DNA from: Antilocapra americana
Taxonomy: Eukaryota; Chordata; Mammalia; Artiodactyla; Antilocapridae
Direction of reading: 5' to 3'
Assembly: GCA_007570785.1 (NCBI GenBank)
Contig: ML664152.1
Location: 3,579,881-3,643,880, forward strand
DNA: 64,000 nt
Below, piece after piece: positions 60,288-64,000 of the stretch (position 1 is the first letter of the stretch; each line of letters starts with the position of its first letter). The notes under the pieces are model-generated. The model did no database searches, had not been told where the DNA came from, and saw only the letters and a list, made by a program, of their open reading frames with translations. Both the position numbers and the translations under genes were made by a program.

Positions 60288-60511
60288 TCGGGCTCCCCTG
60301 GTTGCTCAGTGGTAAAGAATCTGCCTGTCATGCAGGAGACACAGGAGACATGGTTTCGGTCCCTGGACCAGGAAGATCTCCCAGAGAAGGGAATGGCAAC
60401 CCACTCCAGTATTCTTGCCTGGAGAATCCCATGAACAGAAGAGCCTGGTGGGCTACAGTCCATGGGGCCATAAAGAGTCAGATGTGACTGAGCGACTAAG
60501 CAGCAGCAGCA
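60288..60511 (+). mobile_element. Bov-tA SINE
   Basis: Full-length sense copy with a small local duplication in the head (caggagacacaggagacat) and an (agc)n tail. It is flanked by gtcctatttt at 60278 and 60512, a perfect 10 bp target-site duplication. Confidence 0.94.
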
Positions 60512-60521
60512 GTCCTATTTT

Positions 60522-62439
60522 CCAGTTTGGAGTGGCTGGTGCAGTGAGATACCTCTGGTGACCAGACCATCGGTCCAGCAATGGACTCTGCTGTGGGGAA
60601 ACTGCCTGGACTGTGACACGGGGTTTTATGCAGCTCAGGCTCTGTCCTCTGGGTCTCTAACTCCACTTCCTGCCCCTATCTGTGCATCGTGACCGTGGGA
60701 CACGGCCGGCCAGCCCCATGACAGTCATGGCTGCTACAAAAAGATGCTATGTTCCAGCTTTGCCAGCGTCAGCTCTGATTTTTGCAGTATGCACTTGAGG
60801 GTTATGGCCCTGACATACACAACTTGAAATCCACATGTGAATTCACGCAGGTGAACTTCTTAAAAGAAAGTTCCCCCCAATGCTGGTATTAATGTCTATT
60901 TATTAAGACAGGCTCTGCTCTTTTTGCTTCCCCCTCTTTAAGGTGGCAGATGGAGGGGTCCAGCACTGGCTCCTGGCAGTCCAGGCCCAGAACGAGCCTG
61001 GCGGTGGTGGGTGGGGGCAGGGCCACCCTGGCTGGGGAGTTCAAACACAGGAAAGATTGGGTGTAGAAGCATCCTTCCATTTGGGCTCCACAGGCGAAAA
61101 TGACTTGTCATGGTCCCTGCCCCATTTCCTCTGGCCATTTCAGCATCTACTCAGCCCAAATGTGGGTGCCAAGGACACTATTTCCGTTCTGAGTAACTGG
61201 GAGCCCACATGGGAGGGGCAGTGGTTAAGAGAGCAGAGCAACCTAGAAAGCTGAGAGACAGCCAAGACAACCTCTAAGCACCCTCAGGGGCTGGGATGAT
61301 CGGTCTTCCACATCTTGGTGCCCTGAGCTCGGTTTCCTAACTCTATCTGAGGCACTTCCTTGCAGCTGCTGGGAACATTTCTTGCTGGGTTTGTCAAACT
61401 CTAGTTTGGGTTGGCTTAAAGTCAGTGACCACTGGAAGCTGTGGGTTTCTCACTCAACATCTGTGGCTCCATGCTGTGAAACGCTCTCAGTCCTGGACAA
61501 ATGAGATAGATAACCAAGTGGCAATTTAGGTTTGGGCTGAGTTTTGCAGTCTGGGAAAGCCAAAACCCACCGCGATCACAAAAGAGAAGTTCCGTGTGGG
61601 GATGTGGGGCAGGGACCAGGCACCAGGCAGGACGAGGGCTGGTCGGAGGCCTCCCGAGAGAGTAGTGTGTCCCTGGGAATTCTCTCTGCAAGGCCAGCTT
61701 CAGTTTTTTTCTTCAGAGAGACATCTCACAGGGCTCATAAACCAGGATGGCATTACTTCCCTATCAAAGTCATTAAACATTATCTGTGTCAGGTAAGTTG
61801 TGCTTTTGGGGTTGGTTGTAAAACATGCAATTACATTCATTGTCTTGCTGTGATGTTCACGCCGAATGTGAAATTTTTTATCGACTGCCTTAGCAACAAA
61901 TTTCACAGAGCATCTTTGAACTTAGAGTAACGAATCTTGAGCAAAATCTTCCTCATTATAGTTCTTGTGCAGATCCCCCCTCCCCACCGAAGTGATTTTA
62001 AACGGCTACAGCTGAAGAGAGTGGTTGGGGTGGGGAGGTCTGCAGACACCAGGATGTGAGGCCCTGAAGGAGGCCGGGGAGAAAGGCAGGTTGTCCTTCC
62101 CGAGGGCACATGGCAAGCTCTACTGCTCCAGGTGGTGCCCAGCTCTGCTTCCTCCTCTGCTGATCGAACCTGGAGGCTCTTCCGGCAACGTACACTCTGG
62201 CCCCCCTCCTTGTTCCACCCACGTCGACTATGGATCTCAGCCCCCAGCATCTTAAAGCTAACACTTCACCACAGCTGTATTTACTCTTGTAACTTGATGA
62301 TGATGAATTATGCATGTCCCACAGAAATCTCCACCCAACCAAAGGAGGGTACTGACTTCTAAAAATAGCCACACTGGCCTCCAAGAAATGGAAGGAAAAT
62401 CATCACACTGGCAAGAATGACAAAGGGATGGAGAGCCCA
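60522..62439. other. Intronic unique sequence
   Basis: Nothing recognized. Open frames such as 61544-61930 lack supporting features. Confidence 0.5.
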
Positions 62440-62815
62440 AATCTAAAAGCAACCCAGATGCCCTTCAACGGGTGAATGTTAAACAAACTCTGGTCCACCC
62501 GCACTGGGGATGAATTATTGATCTACACAGCTGAGATGGATCCCAAGGGATGTATGCTGTGTGAATAAAAGTTAACCCCCAAAGCTTACACACTGGATGG
62601 CTCCACTCAGATGACATTTCTGCTATGACAAAGTTATAGAGAACAGACAGCCTTGGGGTTGGGTAGAGGTGGGGGTGGTCATGAAAGGGCTGGACTGTCT
62701 TCGGCCGTGACTGTGGTGGAGGATACCAGACCCTACGCATATGGTTAAATTGTGCAGCTCCATACACGCCCTCAAATGAGCACAAGAAAATGAGTAAGTC
62801 TGAATAAGGCGGGGG
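62440..62815 (+). mobile_element. Old L1M 3' end
   Basis: The sequence caacccagatgcccttcaac, then gctccactcagatgacattt, then catatggttaaattgtgcag follows the L1M 3' UTR order. Confidence 0.75.
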
Positions 62816-63156
62816 ACTGTCCCTCTAATATCCTGGCCATGACCCCAGACTGTAACTTCACAGGACGTCACACTGGGGGGAATGGGGCAAAGGGCACACA
62901 CAGCCCTCTGAGCTGTCGCTTACAACTCCATGCTAATCTCCACGTTTCCCCAAGGGCTTATCTGATAAAAGTGAAGACACCAGCTCTGGCTGGGGGTGGA
63001 GAGAGGGACACCCTTTGAGGAATATGTGCCCAGGTAGCCCTGCTGGAAAGAACTGTGGCCACATGTGTGCCCTCTGACCCAGAATCCCGCTTCCAGAAAC
63101 AGATTTTAATCTAAAACTAAAGCTAACAGCAAACTTTAATAAGAACGAGCATTTAT
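62816..63156. other. Intronic sequence, possibly old LINE from 63000
   Basis: The segment ctctgacccagaatcccgct and tccagaaacagattttaatc is L1M-like but strongly decayed. Confidence 0.35.
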
Positions 63157-63278
63157 GGGGCCATCCCTGGTGGTCTAGTAGTTAAGACTCCACACTCCGA
63201 TGCTGGGGCCATGATTTCGATCCCTGGTCAGGGAACTAAGGCCCCACATGCTGTGCTGTGCAGACAAAAAAAAAATAT
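63157..63278 (+). mobile_element. tRNA-derived SINE (CHR-2 type)
   Basis: The sequence ggccatccctggtggtctag, then tagttaagactccacactcc, then atttcgatccctggtcaggg, then gctgtgctgtgcagac and an A run. Confidence 0.88.
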
Positions 63279-63725
63279 GAAATGCTAGACAGTGTTCTAG
63301 TCATTTCCCAGGCTTGGATCCAAACCACTGCCCTGCAAGGGCCCTTCACAAGCAAAGAGCTAGGGGAGATGTTCCTTTTGTGTTCATTACTGCTGAGAAA
63401 TGGAATTAAGCTAAACGTCTCAGAACAACAAAACATCTTAAGTAAGTCTCCGCGATGGACCATTATATAGGCATTGAAATCATGATTTTGAACACTGCTG
63501 CTTCTGTCATGCTGAGTGACAATGATCAAAAGAAAAAATGATGTTAAAGAAGATGATCCTGTCTCTCTCCATCTTGCTGAAAACACCAGCAGGAAAGGTC
63601 CTGAAATGTTTGCAGCAGTTTATCCTCTCTGGTGAGCTAATGCGTTCTTTTCTTTTTTATACTGCTCTGTAGTTTTCATATATTCTACAATGAAAATGTG
63701 GGGCTTTTGTAACCAAAAGTGATCT
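63279..63725 (+). mobile_element. Old L1M 3' region, probable
   Basis: The stretch gaccattatataggcattga through ttttcatatattctacaatg is like the 3' ends of old L1M subfamilies. Confidence 0.5.
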
Positions 63726-63962
63726 AGATCTAGAAGCTGATGTTAATAATCGATAACAGAACTGGCTTATGAATATTCCCTAACAGCAGGCTGCACCGCA
63801 TTTACATAAGAATCTTGGGAGAGGGAAAAAAAGGTCTTTACCATTTTTATTTGGAAAGAATACTCTTTGGCTTTAAGCCAAGAGGATGAGAAAATTAAAT
63901 GACAGTTAGCCAGAGGACAAAATTCAGAATTTAAATAGCACTTGGAGAGGAACAGGGTTGGG

Positions 63963-63963
<1 letters not shown>

Positions 63964-64000
<37 letters not shown>
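63964..64000. repeat. Poly-G run of 37 at the window edge
   Basis: The sequence ends with an unbroken run of G to the last base, directly after ttgggc. A natural homopolymer of this length is unusual; an assembly or sequencing artefact at a contig edge is more likely. Confidence 0.95.

Noticed and set aside
60288..60360. tRNA gene
   Set aside because: The A/B-box-like head belongs to a tRNA-derived SINE; it has no tRNA cloverleaf or terminator. The same holds for all Bov-tA and CHR copies here.
56000..64000. PDE9A first exon or promoter CpG island
   Set aside because: The expected N-terminal coding sequence is not seen, and GC-rich parts such as 57000-57450 are not rich enough in CpG by eye to call an island.

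Overview
The window is mammalian nuclear DNA from a ruminant, most likely a bovid. The interspersed repeats show this: many copies of the ruminant LINE BovB (RTE clade), Bov-tA and Bov-A2 SINEs, cetartiodactyl tRNA-derived SINEs (CHR/SINE2 type) and bovine-type L1 3' ends, over a background of old L1M, MIR and MaLR LTR fossils. Nothing looks bacterial, viral or plasmid-borne, and there is no CRISPR, operon or RNA gene.

One protein-coding gene can be supported: PDE9A, the high-affinity cGMP-specific phosphodiesterase 9A, on the minus strand. Seven internal coding exons are visible, in transcription order 55994-55924, 54631-54554, 47793-47750, 18559-18505, 17655-17585, 8506-8422 and 535-454. 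Each has AG/GT borders and they join in one uninterrupted frame of 486 nt (162 codons). They encode the N-terminal region up to the edge of the catalytic domain. The first exon (beyond 64000) and the catalytic HD-domain exons (below position 1) are outside the window, so the whole window lies inside one gene.

Layout: 1-8.4 kb holds an exon next to a 1.3 kb BovB, then mixed unique DNA with one MLT1-type LTR split by BovB. 8.4-18.6 kb holds three exons, SINEs, a TG-rich array and a second BovB-split MLT1 LTR. 18.6-47.7 kb is a 29 kb intron packed with nested repeats: several decayed L1M elements broken by BovB, younger L1 and SINE copies, including a 5'-inverted BovB and an L1-in-BovB nest. 47.8-56 kb holds three exons in GC-richer DNA with an inverted SINE pair. 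56-64 kb is the 3' part of the first visible intron, mostly unique. The window ends in 37 consecutive G, which looks like an assembly or sequencing edge.

No undescribed biological system was found. The points of interest are the PDE9A exon structure, the alternatively spliced exons of the long human isoform that I could not find, and the layered transposon history of the big intron. Family names for repeats come from recognition of their consensus features, and repeat boundaries are approximate to about 5-20 bp unless target-site duplications are given.
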